Assembly (NCBI RefSeq): GCF_030164465.1
Contig: NZ_JASNJE010000029.1
Coordinates: 1 to 57,812 of the forward strand
Direction of reading: 5' to 3'
DNA from: Sedimentitalea xiamensis
Lineage (GTDB): Bacteria; Pseudomonadota; Alphaproteobacteria; Rhodobacterales; Rhodobacteraceae
Length of the DNA stretch: 57,812 bases
Part shown: in pieces, positions 28,361 through 36,618 of the stretch
How positions within the stretch are numbered: position 1 is the stretch's first letter
Layout: every line of letters starts with the position of its first letter
Notes under the pieces: generated by a model
Database searches by the model: none
Seen by the model: the letters and a program-made list of their open reading frames with translations, nothing else
Told to the model about the DNA's origin: nothing
Position numbers and translations under genes: made by a program

Positions 28361-28418
28361 TTCCTCTTGCGGAAATACTCCGGGGGAGGCCGCCGCAGGC
28401 GGACGGGGGCAGCGCCCC
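28361..28418. repeat. Dispersed intergenic repeat, copy 2
   Basis: Shares GGAAATACTCCGGGGGAG, the CCGCC-gca-GGCGG hairpin and the GGGGGCAGCGCCCC palindrome with copies 1 and 4. It lies in the 92-bp gap between the convergent methyltransferase and enoyl-CoA hydratase genes, where it could act as a shared transcription barrier (inference). Confidence 0.85.
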
Positions 28419-28436
28419 ATTACGCGCCGGGAACGT

Positions 28437-29216
28437 TCAGCGCCCTTTCCAGACCGGATCGCGTTTTTCCGCGAAGGCGCGCGCGCCTTCAAGCTGATCC
28501 TCGGAGGAATAGAGCACATCGACGCTGTTCAGCTGGCGGCGCGTGATCCGGTTCATCGCATCCTGGAACTTGGCGTCTTCCGCGTCACGCACGATCTCCT
28601 TGATCGCCGCATAGACCAGAGGCGGTCCGCTCGCCAGCAGCCGCGCCAGCTCCCGCGCCCGTTCCATCAGCCGGTCGCGCGGCAGGATCTCGTTGACCAG
28701 CCCCCAGCGGTGCGCCTCCGCGGCGTCGAACCAGCGCCCCGTCAACAACAGCTCCATCGCGATGTGATAGGGGATGCGCTTGGGCAGCTTGACGCTGGCC
28801 GCATCCGCCACCGTGCCGGACCGGATCTCGGGCAGGGCGAAACTCGCATGCTCCGCCGCCAGGATAATGTCGGCGCTCAGCGCCAGTTCCAGCCCGCCGC
28901 CGCAGGCGATGCCGTTCACGGCGGCGATCACCGGCTTGTTCATGCCGCGCAACTCCTGCAACCCGCCAAAGCCGCCGACTCCGTAGTCCCCGTCGACCGC
29001 GTCGCCCTCCGCCGCCGCCTTCAGGTCCCACCCCGGGCAAAAGAACTTTTCCCCGCCGCCGGTCAGGATCGCCGCCCGCAACGCCGGATCATCGCGGAAA
29101 TCCCGGAACACCTCGCCCATGATCCGGCTGGTTTCCAGGTCGATGGCGTTGGCCTTGGGACGGTCCAGGGTCACAAGCAGGATCGCACCATCGCGTTCGG
29201 TCTTCACTGGGGACAT
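28437..29216 (-). CDS. Enoyl-CoA hydratase/isomerase (CaiD-like)
   Basis: 259-aa crotonase-fold protein. Oxyanion-hole motifs VNGIACGGGLELALSADI and ALPEIRSGTVADAASVKLP are recognisable; the carnitinyl-CoA dehydratase subgroup is the closest resemblance. Last gene of a cluster with a CoA ligase and an acyl-CoA dehydrogenase; it overlaps the ligase by 13 bp. AAAGG precedes the ATG. Confidence 0.85.
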   Translation of the reverse strand: MSPVKTERDGAILLVTLDRPKANAIDLETSRIMGEVFRDFRDDPALRAAILTGGGEKFFCPGWDLKAAAEGDAVDGDYGVGGFGGLQELRGMNKPVIAAVNGIACGGGLELALSADIILAAEHASFALPEIRSGTVADAASVKLPKRIPYHIAMELLLTGRWFDAAEAHRWGLVNEILPRDRLMERARELARLLASGPPLVYAAIKEIVRDAEDAKFQDAMNRITRRQLNSVDVLYSSEDQLEGARAFAEKRDPVWKGR

Positions 29217-31234
29217 GTCTTGGCCTTTCTGATGAGCGCATCCACGGCAATCGCCCGGTCGGGCACGCAGATCAACGGGTTCACCTCAACTTCCGAAACT
29301 GTATCGGCATTTGCAATCACATAGGACTGGATCGCGTTCACGGCCTGCAGGATCGCGCCGGTATCCGCCGCCGGACGGCCGCGATAGCCGGACAGCAGCC
29401 GGGCGCATTTCAGCCGGCTCAGCGCCGCCGCGACCTGCGCATCGGAACTCGGGACCAGCAGCGACACCGTATCCTGCAACAGTTCCGCGAGAACCCCGCC
29501 CGCGCCGAGCGTCAGGACGAACCCATGCGCCGGGTCGCGGGTCACGCCGACGATCAACTCGACCACGCCATCCCCGATCATCTCTTCGACGAGAAAGCTT
29601 CCGGTGCCGATCTCCGCGGCGATGGCCGCGACATCCTGCGCCGCCACGCCCAGGCGGACCGCGCCATGTTCGGATTTGTGCGCAAGACCGAGCCCTTTCA
29701 CCGCGAAGGGCGGGCAGAGACGATCCGCCGCGCGCCGCAGCTCATCCGGGTCGGATGCGATGCAGGATCGCGGAACGCGCAACCCGTGTTCCGCCAGCGC
29801 CGCCTTCGCCTCGGCCTCGGTCAGCACGGTATCCGGTTCCGCAACCCCCGGCAGCAGGATCGGCGCCGTCTCCGGGCGATACGGGCGCGCCGCCGCCGCG
29901 ACGGCGGCCAGCGCATCGTCAAGCCCCGCCATCGGCACGACCCCCTCCGCCATGAGACGCCGCGCCACATCCGGCGGCATCAGTTCCGGCAGGCTGGCCA
30001 CCACAGCAAAGGGCCTGCCGCTGCGCGCGCGCGCGGCGATCGCGGCCTCGGTCGCGCAGTCCCAGTCCCGCGCATCGGTATGCGGATAGTCCACGATGCT
30101 CATGGTCAGCGCGACCTCATCCCCGGCCATCGCCGTCCAGACCCCGGCCATCGCCTCTGCGTTCCGCCAGACATAAGTGTGGTAGTCCAGCGGGTTCGCC
30201 AGCGCCACCATCGGCCCAAGCACCCGCGCCAGCTCCTGGCTCTGCGCCGCCTGCAAGGGCGGAAATTCCAGGTTCCGGGCCATCGCAAGGTCCGCGATCA
30301 GGCTAGCCTCGCCACCGGAACAGCTGATCGATGCGATCCGGTTGGACGGCAGCCGCCCCACGCAATGCAAAAGCTTCAGGGTCTCCAGGAAGTCGGACAA
30401 GCCGCGCACCCGGACGATCCCCAGCCGGTCCAGAACCGCCTGCGCCCCGGCATCGCTGCCGGCAAGAGACGCGGTATGGGACACGGTCGCCTTCCGCGCC
30501 TGCTCGGACGCGCCGACCTTCACCGCGACTAGCGGCACCTCCCGCGCCCGCGCCTTGTGCGCCAGCGCTTCCCAGCCGCGCAGATCGCCAAAGCCCTCGA
30601 TATGCAGACCGATGGCGGTGACCCTGGGATCGTCCAGAAGCGCCATCGCCGCCTCCGCCTGGCTGGTCTGCGCCATATTCCCGCAGGTCACCATATATGC
30701 GATCGGCAGGCCGCGCGTCTGCATCGTCAGGTTGATCGCGATGTTGGACGACTGGGTGAGGATCGCCACGCCCCGGTCGACGGGTTCCATCCCGTGCTGA
30801 TCCGGCCAGACCGCCACCCGGTCCAGCGCATTGATGAAACCATAGCAGTTCGGGCCCAGCACCGGCATCCCGCCCGCCGCCGCAACCAGCGCCGCCTGCA
30901 GCCCCGACGCATCCGCATCCTCAGCCGTCGACTCTGAAAACCCCGACGCGAAACAGACCGCGCCGCCGGCGGACAGGCGGGACAATTCGGACACCACCCC
31001 GATCGCCGCATGCCGGTTGACGCCGACAAAGGCGGCATCGATGGGGCCGGGCCAATCCGCCAGCCGGCGCAGGGCGCGGATGCCCGCGATGTCCTTGCCC
31101 TCCGGATGAACCGGAAAAATCTCCCCGTCATAACCGATGCGCCGGGCCGCCCCGACAATCGCCGCGCACCAGGCGCCGCCCCCGACGACCGCAATGCTGC
31201 GCGGATTGAACAGCCGACCCAGATCGCGCGTCAC
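29204..31234 (-). CDS. Acetate--CoA ligase family protein (NDP-forming type)
   Basis: 676 aa with the fused domain order of ADP-forming acyl-CoA synthetases: CoA-binding Rossmann domain (FNPRSIAVVGGG, residues 10-130), two ligase-CoA flavodoxin-like domains (ending near 450), then an ATP-grasp domain (from LTEAEAKAALAEHGL to EVNPLI). The acyl substrate is not evident. Starts with a GTG at 31234 with GGCAGG just upstream. It is followed by the overlapping hydratase. Confidence 0.87.
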   Translation of the reverse strand: MTRDLGRLFNPRSIAVVGGGAWCAAIVGAARRIGYDGEIFPVHPEGKDIAGIRALRRLADWPGPIDAAFVGVNRHAAIGVVSELSRLSAGGAVCFASGFSESTAEDADASGLQAALVAAAGGMPVLGPNCYGFINALDRVAVWPDQHGMEPVDRGVAILTQSSNIAINLTMQTRGLPIAYMVTCGNMAQTSQAEAAMALLDDPRVTAIGLHIEGFGDLRGWEALAHKARAREVPLVAVKVGASEQARKATVSHTASLAGSDAGAQAVLDRLGIVRVRGLSDFLETLKLLHCVGRLPSNRIASISCSGGEASLIADLAMARNLEFPPLQAAQSQELARVLGPMVALANPLDYHTYVWRNAEAMAGVWTAMAGDEVALTMSIVDYPHTDARDWDCATEAAIAARARSGRPFAVVASLPELMPPDVARRLMAEGVVPMAGLDDALAAVAAAARPYRPETAPILLPGVAEPDTVLTEAEAKAALAEHGLRVPRSCIASDPDELRRAADRLCPPFAVKGLGLAHKSEHGAVRLGVAAQDVAAIAAEIGTGSFLVEEMIGDGVVELIVGVTRDPAHGFVLTLGAGGVLAELLQDTVSLLVPSSDAQVAAALSRLKCARLLSGYRGRPAADTGAILQAVNAIQSYVIANADTVSEVEVNPLICVPDRAIAVDALIRKAKTCPQ

Positions 31235-31314
31235 GACCTGCCCCGCGCGATGGCACGCTCACGACCCCGGGTGGGCGCGCCGGCCCAAGGGAACCGTCCC
31301 GGCCTGCAACCGTC

Positions 31315-31393
31315 CTTCCTTCCTCTTGCCGGAAATACTCCGGGGAGCGCGAGGGGCTGGCCCCTCGCATCGGTCGGATGGGCGCAGCCCATT
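31315..31393. repeat. Dispersed intergenic repeat, copy 3 (divergent)
   Basis: Begins with the same CCGGAAATACTCCGGGG head, but the following hairpins differ: GCGAGGGGC-tgg-CCCCTCGC, then ATGGGCGCAGCCCAT. The head is conserved while the palindromes vary in sequence but not in layout. It occupies the gap between the dehydrogenase and the CoA ligase genes. Confidence 0.75.
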
Positions 31394-31403
31394 CGAAACC
31401 GCC

Positions 31404-32564
31404 TCATGCGCCCAGCGCGCGCAACAGGTCGCGGCTGATGATGTGGCGCTGGATCTCGCTGGTTCCGTCCCAGATGCGCTCCACCCGCGCATCGCGCCAG
31501 AACCGCTCCAGCGGATAATCGTCCATCAGTCCCATCCCGCCGTGAACCTGGATCGCGGCATCCGTCACCCGCGCCAGCATCTCGCTGGCGAAAAGCTTGG
31601 CGGACGCGATCTCGCGATTGGCGGGCAACCCCTGGTCCAGCCGGTCCGCCGCGGCCAGCGTCAGCAGGTCGGCGGCGTCGATCTCGGTGATCATGTCGGC
31701 AATCTGGAAGCTCACGCCCTGGAACCGGCCGATCTTCTGGCCGAACTGCTCCCGCTCCGCGGCATAGTTCAGCGCATAATCGAAGACCCGCCGCGCGCGG
31801 CCGACGCTCATCGTGGCGACGGTGATCCGCGTTGCATAAAGCCAGGTGTTCATCACCGCGAAACCGCCGTCGACCTCGCCCAGGACCTGCGCGTCCGGCA
31901 ACCGGCAATCGTCGAACTCGAGTATCATGTTCTTGTAACCCCGGTGGCTGACCGATCTGTAGCCGTCCCGGATCGTGAACCCCGGCGTGCCGCGATCCAC
32001 CAGGAACGCCGTGATGCGCTTTTTCGGCCCCTTCGGCGTCTGATCCTCGCCGGTGGCGATGAAGACGATGACGAAATCCGCGTGATCCGCGCCCGAGATG
32101 AAATGCTTGGTGCCATTCACCACCCAGTCGCCGCCCTGCCGCACCGCCGCGCATTTCATCCCGCGCACGTCCGATCCCGCGCCGGGCTCGGTCATCGCCA
32201 GCGCATCCATCTTCTCGCCGCGCACGGCGGGCATCAGATAGCGTTCCGCCTGTTCCCCTTCACAGGCCATCAGGATGTTCTGCGGCCGACCGAAGAAATG
32301 GTTCAGCGCCATCGACCCGCGCCCCAGTTCGCGCTCGACCAGCGCGAATTCCAGGTGGCTCAGCCCCGCGCAACCGACGCTTTGCGGAAAATTGCAGGCA
32401 TAGAACCCCAGTTCGAGGGTCTTGCGCCTGATCTCCTGCGCGATCTCGCGCGGCACCTCGCCGGTCCGTTCCACCAGGTCTTCGTGCGGATAGATTTCCT
32501 TTTCCACGAAGCTGCGGACGGTGGAGACGATCATCTCCTGTTCGTCGCTCAATCCGTATTGCAT
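31404..32564 (-). CDS. Acyl-CoA dehydrogenase
   Basis: 386-aa FAD flavoenzyme. Signatures: AMTEPGAGSDVRGM for FAD binding, VNGTKHFISGADHADF, and the C-terminal QVHGGMGLMDDYPLERFWRDAR with the RIWDGTSEIQR end. The unusual strength of similarity to crotonobetainyl-CoA-reductase-like members is impression, not proof. It starts 26 bp after the class II aldolase and so belongs to the same minus-strand cluster. Confidence 0.9.
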   Translation of the reverse strand: MQYGLSDEQEMIVSTVRSFVEKEIYPHEDLVERTGEVPREIAQEIRRKTLELGFYACNFPQSVGCAGLSHLEFALVERELGRGSMALNHFFGRPQNILMACEGEQAERYLMPAVRGEKMDALAMTEPGAGSDVRGMKCAAVRQGGDWVVNGTKHFISGADHADFVIVFIATGEDQTPKGPKKRITAFLVDRGTPGFTIRDGYRSVSHRGYKNMILEFDDCRLPDAQVLGEVDGGFAVMNTWLYATRITVATMSVGRARRVFDYALNYAAEREQFGQKIGRFQGVSFQIADMITEIDAADLLTLAAADRLDQGLPANREIASAKLFASEMLARVTDAAIQVHGGMGLMDDYPLERFWRDARVERIWDGTSEIQRHIISRDLLRALGA

Positions 32565-32589
32565 GTCCGGTCTGTCCCTTGTGCCGCGA

Positions 32590-33345
32590 TCAGCGCGCGT
32601 AATCCGACCCTTCGTGATCGAGGATCGCCTTCAGTTCCGACAGGTGGCGGTCCGCCTGCTCCGGATAGTCTTCCAACTCGCGGGCGGTCTTCTCGGCGAT
32701 CTCGTCCGGCAGCACCCGCAGCGGCCGGCCGGTCTGCAAGGCGCGGATATAGGTCTCCGCCGCGCGTTCGAAGAAATAGAGCCGGTTGAACGTGTCCGCC
32801 ACCGTGTCGCCGATCACCATGACACCGTGATTGCCCATGATCATGACCTTCTTCTTCGGATCGGTCAGCAGCGCGGCGCAGCGTTCGCCTTCATCCTCGA
32901 AGGCCAGCCCGCCATAACTCTCGTCGATCACGTAGCGGTTGAAGAACGTGGCGCAGTTCTGGTCGATCGGCGGCAGGCGGCTGTCGGCCAGCGACGCCAG
33001 CACGGTGGCATGGATCGAATGCACATGCATGGCGCAGCGCGCATGCGGGCAATGGCGGTGAATGCCGCCGTGCAGCCCCCAGGCTGTCGGGTCCGGCGCG
33101 TCGGGGCCGGACAGCGCATCCGGGTCGTTGGCGTCGACCACCAGCAGATCGCTGGCCTTGATCCGGCTGAAATGCACCTGGTTGCGGTTCATCAGGAACT
33201 TCGTTCCATCGTCGTTTATGGCGAGCGAAAAATGGTTGGACACGCCTTCATGCATATTCAGCCGGGCGGTCCAGCGGAAGGCGGCGGCAAGATCCACGCG
33301 CTCCTGCCAGTTGCCCATGTTCGGGCGCAGATCTGTGACGGTCAT
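32590..33345 (-). CDS. Class II aldolase/adducin family protein
   Basis: 251 aa. Zinc-binding histidines in CAMHVHSIHATV and the downstream GNHGVMVIGD fit the adducin/aldolase fold; N-terminal NMHEGVSNHFSLA is typical. Reaction unknown; many relatives decarboxylate or cleave small hydroxyacids. The ATG at 33345 has AGGAGG 5 bp upstream. A very long open frame continuing upstream to 36519 is opposite LysR and ade and is not real. First gene of the acyl-CoA cluster, divergent from the LysR regulator. Confidence 0.85.
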   Translation of the reverse strand: MTVTDLRPNMGNWQERVDLAAAFRWTARLNMHEGVSNHFSLAINDDGTKFLMNRNQVHFSRIKASDLLVVDANDPDALSGPDAPDPTAWGLHGGIHRHCPHARCAMHVHSIHATVLASLADSRLPPIDQNCATFFNRYVIDESYGGLAFEDEGERCAALLTDPKKKVMIMGNHGVMVIGDTVADTFNRLYFFERAAETYIRALQTGRPLRVLPDEIAEKTARELEDYPEQADRHLSELKAILDHEGSDYAR

Positions 33346-33420
33346 CGGGTCCTCCTGGGGTCGCCGCCGACTCTGCCTGTCCGCCCGCCGCATTGCGAAC
33401 GAAAAAAACGCCGCTTTCCC

Positions 33421-33435
33421 ATTAGCATTACTTAT
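33421..33435. promoter_or_regulatory. Possible LysR-type operator
   Basis: ATTAG-N5-CTTAT is an imperfect dyad containing CTAAT on the minus strand, the half-site bound by GcvA-like regulators. It lies 10 bp before the start of a GcvA-like LysR gene and in the 99-bp gap shared with the aldolase gene. Single-site pattern match only. Confidence 0.3.
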
Positions 33436-33444
33436 GGCAGAGTG

Positions 33445-34344
33445 ATGGACATGCACGCCCCCCTGCCTCCCCTCGGCTGGCTGCGCACCTTCGAAGCCGC
33501 CGCGCGCCACCTGTCCTTCACCGGTGCCGCGCGCGATCTCAACATGACCCAGAGCGCGGTCAGCCAGCAGGTCAAGTCGCTGGAATCCTTCCTCGGGCGG
33601 CCGCTGTTCCACCGCCGGCCCCGCGCCCTGGAACTGACCGAAACCGGCCTCACCTACCTGCCGGTGGTGCGCGACGCCTTCCGCACCCTGGCGCGCGGCA
33701 CCCGCGCCGTGACCGGCACTGATCAGGACGTGGTGCAGGTGCAGTCCAACCTCAGCTTCGCGGTCTACTGGCTGGCCCCGCGCCTGCCCCGGTTCCGCGC
33801 CAGCCACCCCGAGGTGCAGCTCAACATCTCGACCGAACTCTGGGAACCGCGCGACATGGCCGAAGGGATCGATGTCGAGATCCGCTTTTCCCTGCGTCCC
33901 GCCGATACCGTCCGCACGGAACTGCTGCGGAACGATCACTATTACCCGGTCTGCGCGCCGGATTACCCCGTCACGCTCGAAGACCTGGCCATGCATCCGC
34001 TCTATGACTGCTCCAACCTGCTGTGCAACTGGACCGCCTGGGCCGAGGACCTGTCGCTGCCATGGTCCGACCCGCCGGTGACATACGCCACCACCTTCAC
34101 CGTGTCGCTGGCGGTGGCGCAGGCCGGCGGCGGACTGGCGCTGGCCCATGACACCATCGCCCGCCGCCTGATCGACACGGGCCGGCTGGTCGCGCCCTTC
34201 GCCCACCGCGCCCGGATGCAGGAAGCCTATTACCTGATCCTGTCGCCCCAGGCGGAATACTCGCCCGGCACGGTCGCCTTCGCCGCCTGGCTGCGCAGCG
34301 AACTGGCCGCGGATCAGAGCGGCCGGCTCGGCACCCAGGCGTAG
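33445..34344 (+). CDS. LysR-family transcriptional regulator (GcvA-like)
   Basis: 299 aa. N-terminal helix-turn-helix (LSFTGAARDLNMTQSAVSQQVKSLE) and a substrate-binding co-inducer domain (LNISTELWEPRDMAEGIDVEIRF...). It is transcribed divergently from the aldolase/acyl-CoA cluster and is the likely local regulator (inference from arrangement). The 3' end overlaps the convergent VOC gene by 31 bp. Confidence 0.9.
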   Translation: MDMHAPLPPLGWLRTFEAAARHLSFTGAARDLNMTQSAVSQQVKSLESFLGRPLFHRRPRALELTETGLTYLPVVRDAFRTLARGTRAVTGTDQDVVQVQSNLSFAVYWLAPRLPRFRASHPEVQLNISTELWEPRDMAEGIDVEIRFSLRPADTVRTELLRNDHYYPVCAPDYPVTLEDLAMHPLYDCSNLLCNWTAWAEDLSLPWSDPPVTYATTFTVSLAVAQAGGGLALAHDTIARRLIDTGRLVAPFAHRARMQEAYYLILSPQAEYSPGTVAFAAWLRSELAADQSGRLGTQA

Positions 34345-34733
34345 CCGTTGTCGCAAAGAATATAGCATTCGCGCAGACCGTGCGGCTTGTCGCCCGGCGC
34401 CTGCAATATCACCGCGCCGGCGTTTTCCGCCCGCGCCGCCGCCGCGTCCGGGTCGGTGTCGTAAAGCCTGATCTCTATCCCCGCGCCGCGCGGCGGGGTC
34501 TCCGGCAGCAGCCCCAGCAGCGGGTTGGAATGATAGGTGCGGTCGGCATGGATCTGAAACGCCTGCGCGCCATAGGTCACGATGGCGAAATCCGCCGACA
34601 CCTGGTGCGCCCGCATCCCGAAGACCGCGTTCAGAAAAGCGCATTCCGCCGGCACGTCGCGCACCAGCAGATTGAGCCCGACACCGCGCAGGCTGCGGCC
34701 GAAGGCATCGGCCTTGATCGTGTCGTAATCCAT
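34314..34733 (-). CDS. VOC/glyoxalase superfamily protein
   Basis: 139 aa with one vicinal-oxygen-chelate fold pattern: GVGLNLLVRDVPAECAFLNAVFGM, then IEIRLYDTDPDAAAARAENAGA and a C-terminal ECYILCDNGYAWVPSRPL. Metal ligands are not clear enough to predict a reaction. The start at 34733 is preferred; in-frame ATGs at 34805 and 34823 would run up to the divergent ade start. Confidence 0.75.
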   Translation of the reverse strand: MDYDTIKADAFGRSLRGVGLNLLVRDVPAECAFLNAVFGMRAHQVSADFAIVTYGAQAFQIHADRTYHSNPLLGLLPETPPRGAGIEIRLYDTDPDAAAARAENAGAVILQAPGDKPHGLRECYILCDNGYAWVPSRPL

Positions 34734-34821
34734 CGCCGCAGCTTCCGGCAAAACCGCCGCCCTGACAAGGCCGCCGCGCGGCAGGGGTTGCGCCCGCACC
34801 GGCATTCGGGACAATTGCCCC

Positions 34822-36618
34822 ATGACACATGCTCCGTTCCAAAGCTGGGCCGAATCCGCCCCCCGCCTGATCGCCGTCGCCGCCGGACGCGCCCCCGCAG
34901 ACACGGTCATCCGTGGCGGCCAATGGGTCAACGTGCACAGCCGCGAGGTCCTGCCCGGTCACGATGTGGCCATCGCCGCCGGACGCATCGCCTGCGTCGT
35001 GCCGGATGCCGCCTATTGCACCGGGCCGGACACGCAGGTGATCGAGGCGGGCGGGCGCTACATGATCCCCGGTCTGTGCGACGGGCACATGCATATCGAA
35101 AGCGGCATGCTGACCCCGGCGGAATTCGCCCGCGCCGTGATCCCGCACGGCACCACCAGCATGTTCACCGACCCGCACGAGATCGCCAATGTCCTCGGTC
35201 TGCCCGGCGTGCGGATGATGCATGACGAAGCGTTGATGCAGCCGGTCAACATCTTCACCCAGATGCCCTCCTGCGCGCCCAGCGCGCCGGGGCTGGAAAC
35301 CACCGGCTATGAAATCAGCCCCGAGGACGTGGCCGAGGCGATGACCTGGCCCGGCATCGTCGGCCTCGGCGAAATGATGAACTTTCCCGGCGTCGCCAAT
35401 GCCGACCCCGCGATGCTCGCCGAAATCGCCGCGACGCAGACCGCCGGCAAGACCGTGGGCGGCCATTACGCCAGCCCCGATCTCGGACCGGCCTTCGCCG
35501 CCTATGTGGCCGGCGGCCCGGCAGACGATCACGAAGGCACCTGCGAGGCCGACGCCATCGCCCGCGTCCGCCAGGGCATGCGCGCGATGATGCGGCTGGG
35601 CAGCGCCTGGTATGACGTCGCGACCCAGATCACCGCGATCACGGAAAAAGGGCTGGACCCGCGCAATTTCATCCTCTGCACCGACGATTGCCATTCCGGC
35701 ACGCTGGTCAATGACGGCCATATGAACCGGGTGGTGCGCCACGCCATCGCCTGCGGCTGCGACCCGCTGGTGGCGCTCCAGATGGCGACGATCAACACCG
35801 CCACCCATTTCGGACTGGAACGCGAGATCGGCTCGATCACGCCGGGGCGGCGGGCCGACGTGATCCTGACCTCCGACCTCGTGACCCTGCCGATCGAAAC
35901 CGTGATCGCGCGCGGCCGCATCGTCGCACGGGACGGCAAGGGACTGGTGGACTGCCCGCATTTGCACTGGCCCGACGCCGCACGCAACACCGTCCACCTG
36001 GGCCATGCGCTGACGGCGGCAGATTTCGACATCAAGGCCCCCGAAGGCGCCAACACCGCCCGGGCCAACGTCATCGGCGTGGTCGAGAACCAGGCGCCGA
36101 CCCGGGCGCTCAAGGCCGATCTGCCGGTGCGCGACGGGCTGGTGGAAGGCACGGGCGATGTCTGCCAGATCGCGCTGGTGGAACGCCACCGTGCCACTGG
36201 CGGCGTGACCAATGCCTTCGTGTCGGGCTTTGGCTACACGGGTGCGATGGCGATGGCCTCCACCGTGGCCCATGACAGCCACCACATGATCGTCGTCGGC
36301 ACCGACCGCGCCCAGATGGCGCTGGCCGCGAACCGCCTTGCGGAAGTCGGCGGCGGCATCACGATCTTCCGCGACGGCGCGGAACTGGCGCTGGTCGAAC
36401 TGCCGATCGCAGGGCTGATGTCGGACGCGCCCGCCGCCGAGGTCGCCCGCGCCGCCGACCGCATGATGGCCGCGATGCGCGATTGTGGCTGCACGCTGAA
36501 CAACGCCTATATGCAGCATTCCCTGCTGGCCCTGGTGGTGATCCCCGAACTGCGGATTTCGGACCTGGGTCTGGTGGATGTGCGCACATTCGAAAAGATC
36601 CCGGTGCTGGAAACGTGA
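34822..36618 (+). CDS. ade: Adenine deaminase
   Basis: 598-aa amidohydrolase converting adenine to hypoxanthine and ammonia. Metal-binding motif GLCDGHMHIESGM, the segment TDPHEIANVLG, and the family-specific C-terminal domain (VSGFGYTGAMAMASTVAHDSHH is split across the active-site region) are present. The stop overlaps the amn GTG start by 4 bp, coupling adenine production and use. Confidence 0.93.
   Translation: MTHAPFQSWAESAPRLIAVAAGRAPADTVIRGGQWVNVHSREVLPGHDVAIAAGRIACVVPDAAYCTGPDTQVIEAGGRYMIPGLCDGHMHIESGMLTPAEFARAVIPHGTTSMFTDPHEIANVLGLPGVRMMHDEALMQPVNIFTQMPSCAPSAPGLETTGYEISPEDVAEAMTWPGIVGLGEMMNFPGVANADPAMLAEIAATQTAGKTVGGHYASPDLGPAFAAYVAGGPADDHEGTCEADAIARVRQGMRAMMRLGSAWYDVATQITAITEKGLDPRNFILCTDDCHSGTLVNDGHMNRVVRHAIACGCDPLVALQMATINTATHFGLEREIGSITPGRRADVILTSDLVTLPIETVIARGRIVARDGKGLVDCPHLHWPDAARNTVHLGHALTAADFDIKAPEGANTARANVIGVVENQAPTRALKADLPVRDGLVEGTGDVCQIALVERHRATGGVTNAFVSGFGYTGAMAMASTVAHDSHHMIVVGTDRAQMALAANRLAEVGGGITIFRDGAELALVELPIAGLMSDAPAAEVARAADRMMAAMRDCGCTLNNAYMQHSLLALVVIPELRISDLGLVDVRTFEKIPVLET

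Noticed and set aside
33346-36519. Upstream continuation of the class II aldolase frame to 1309 codons
   Set aside because: Opposite the LysR, ade and amn genes; a perfect AGGAGG and the family N-terminus place the start at 33345.
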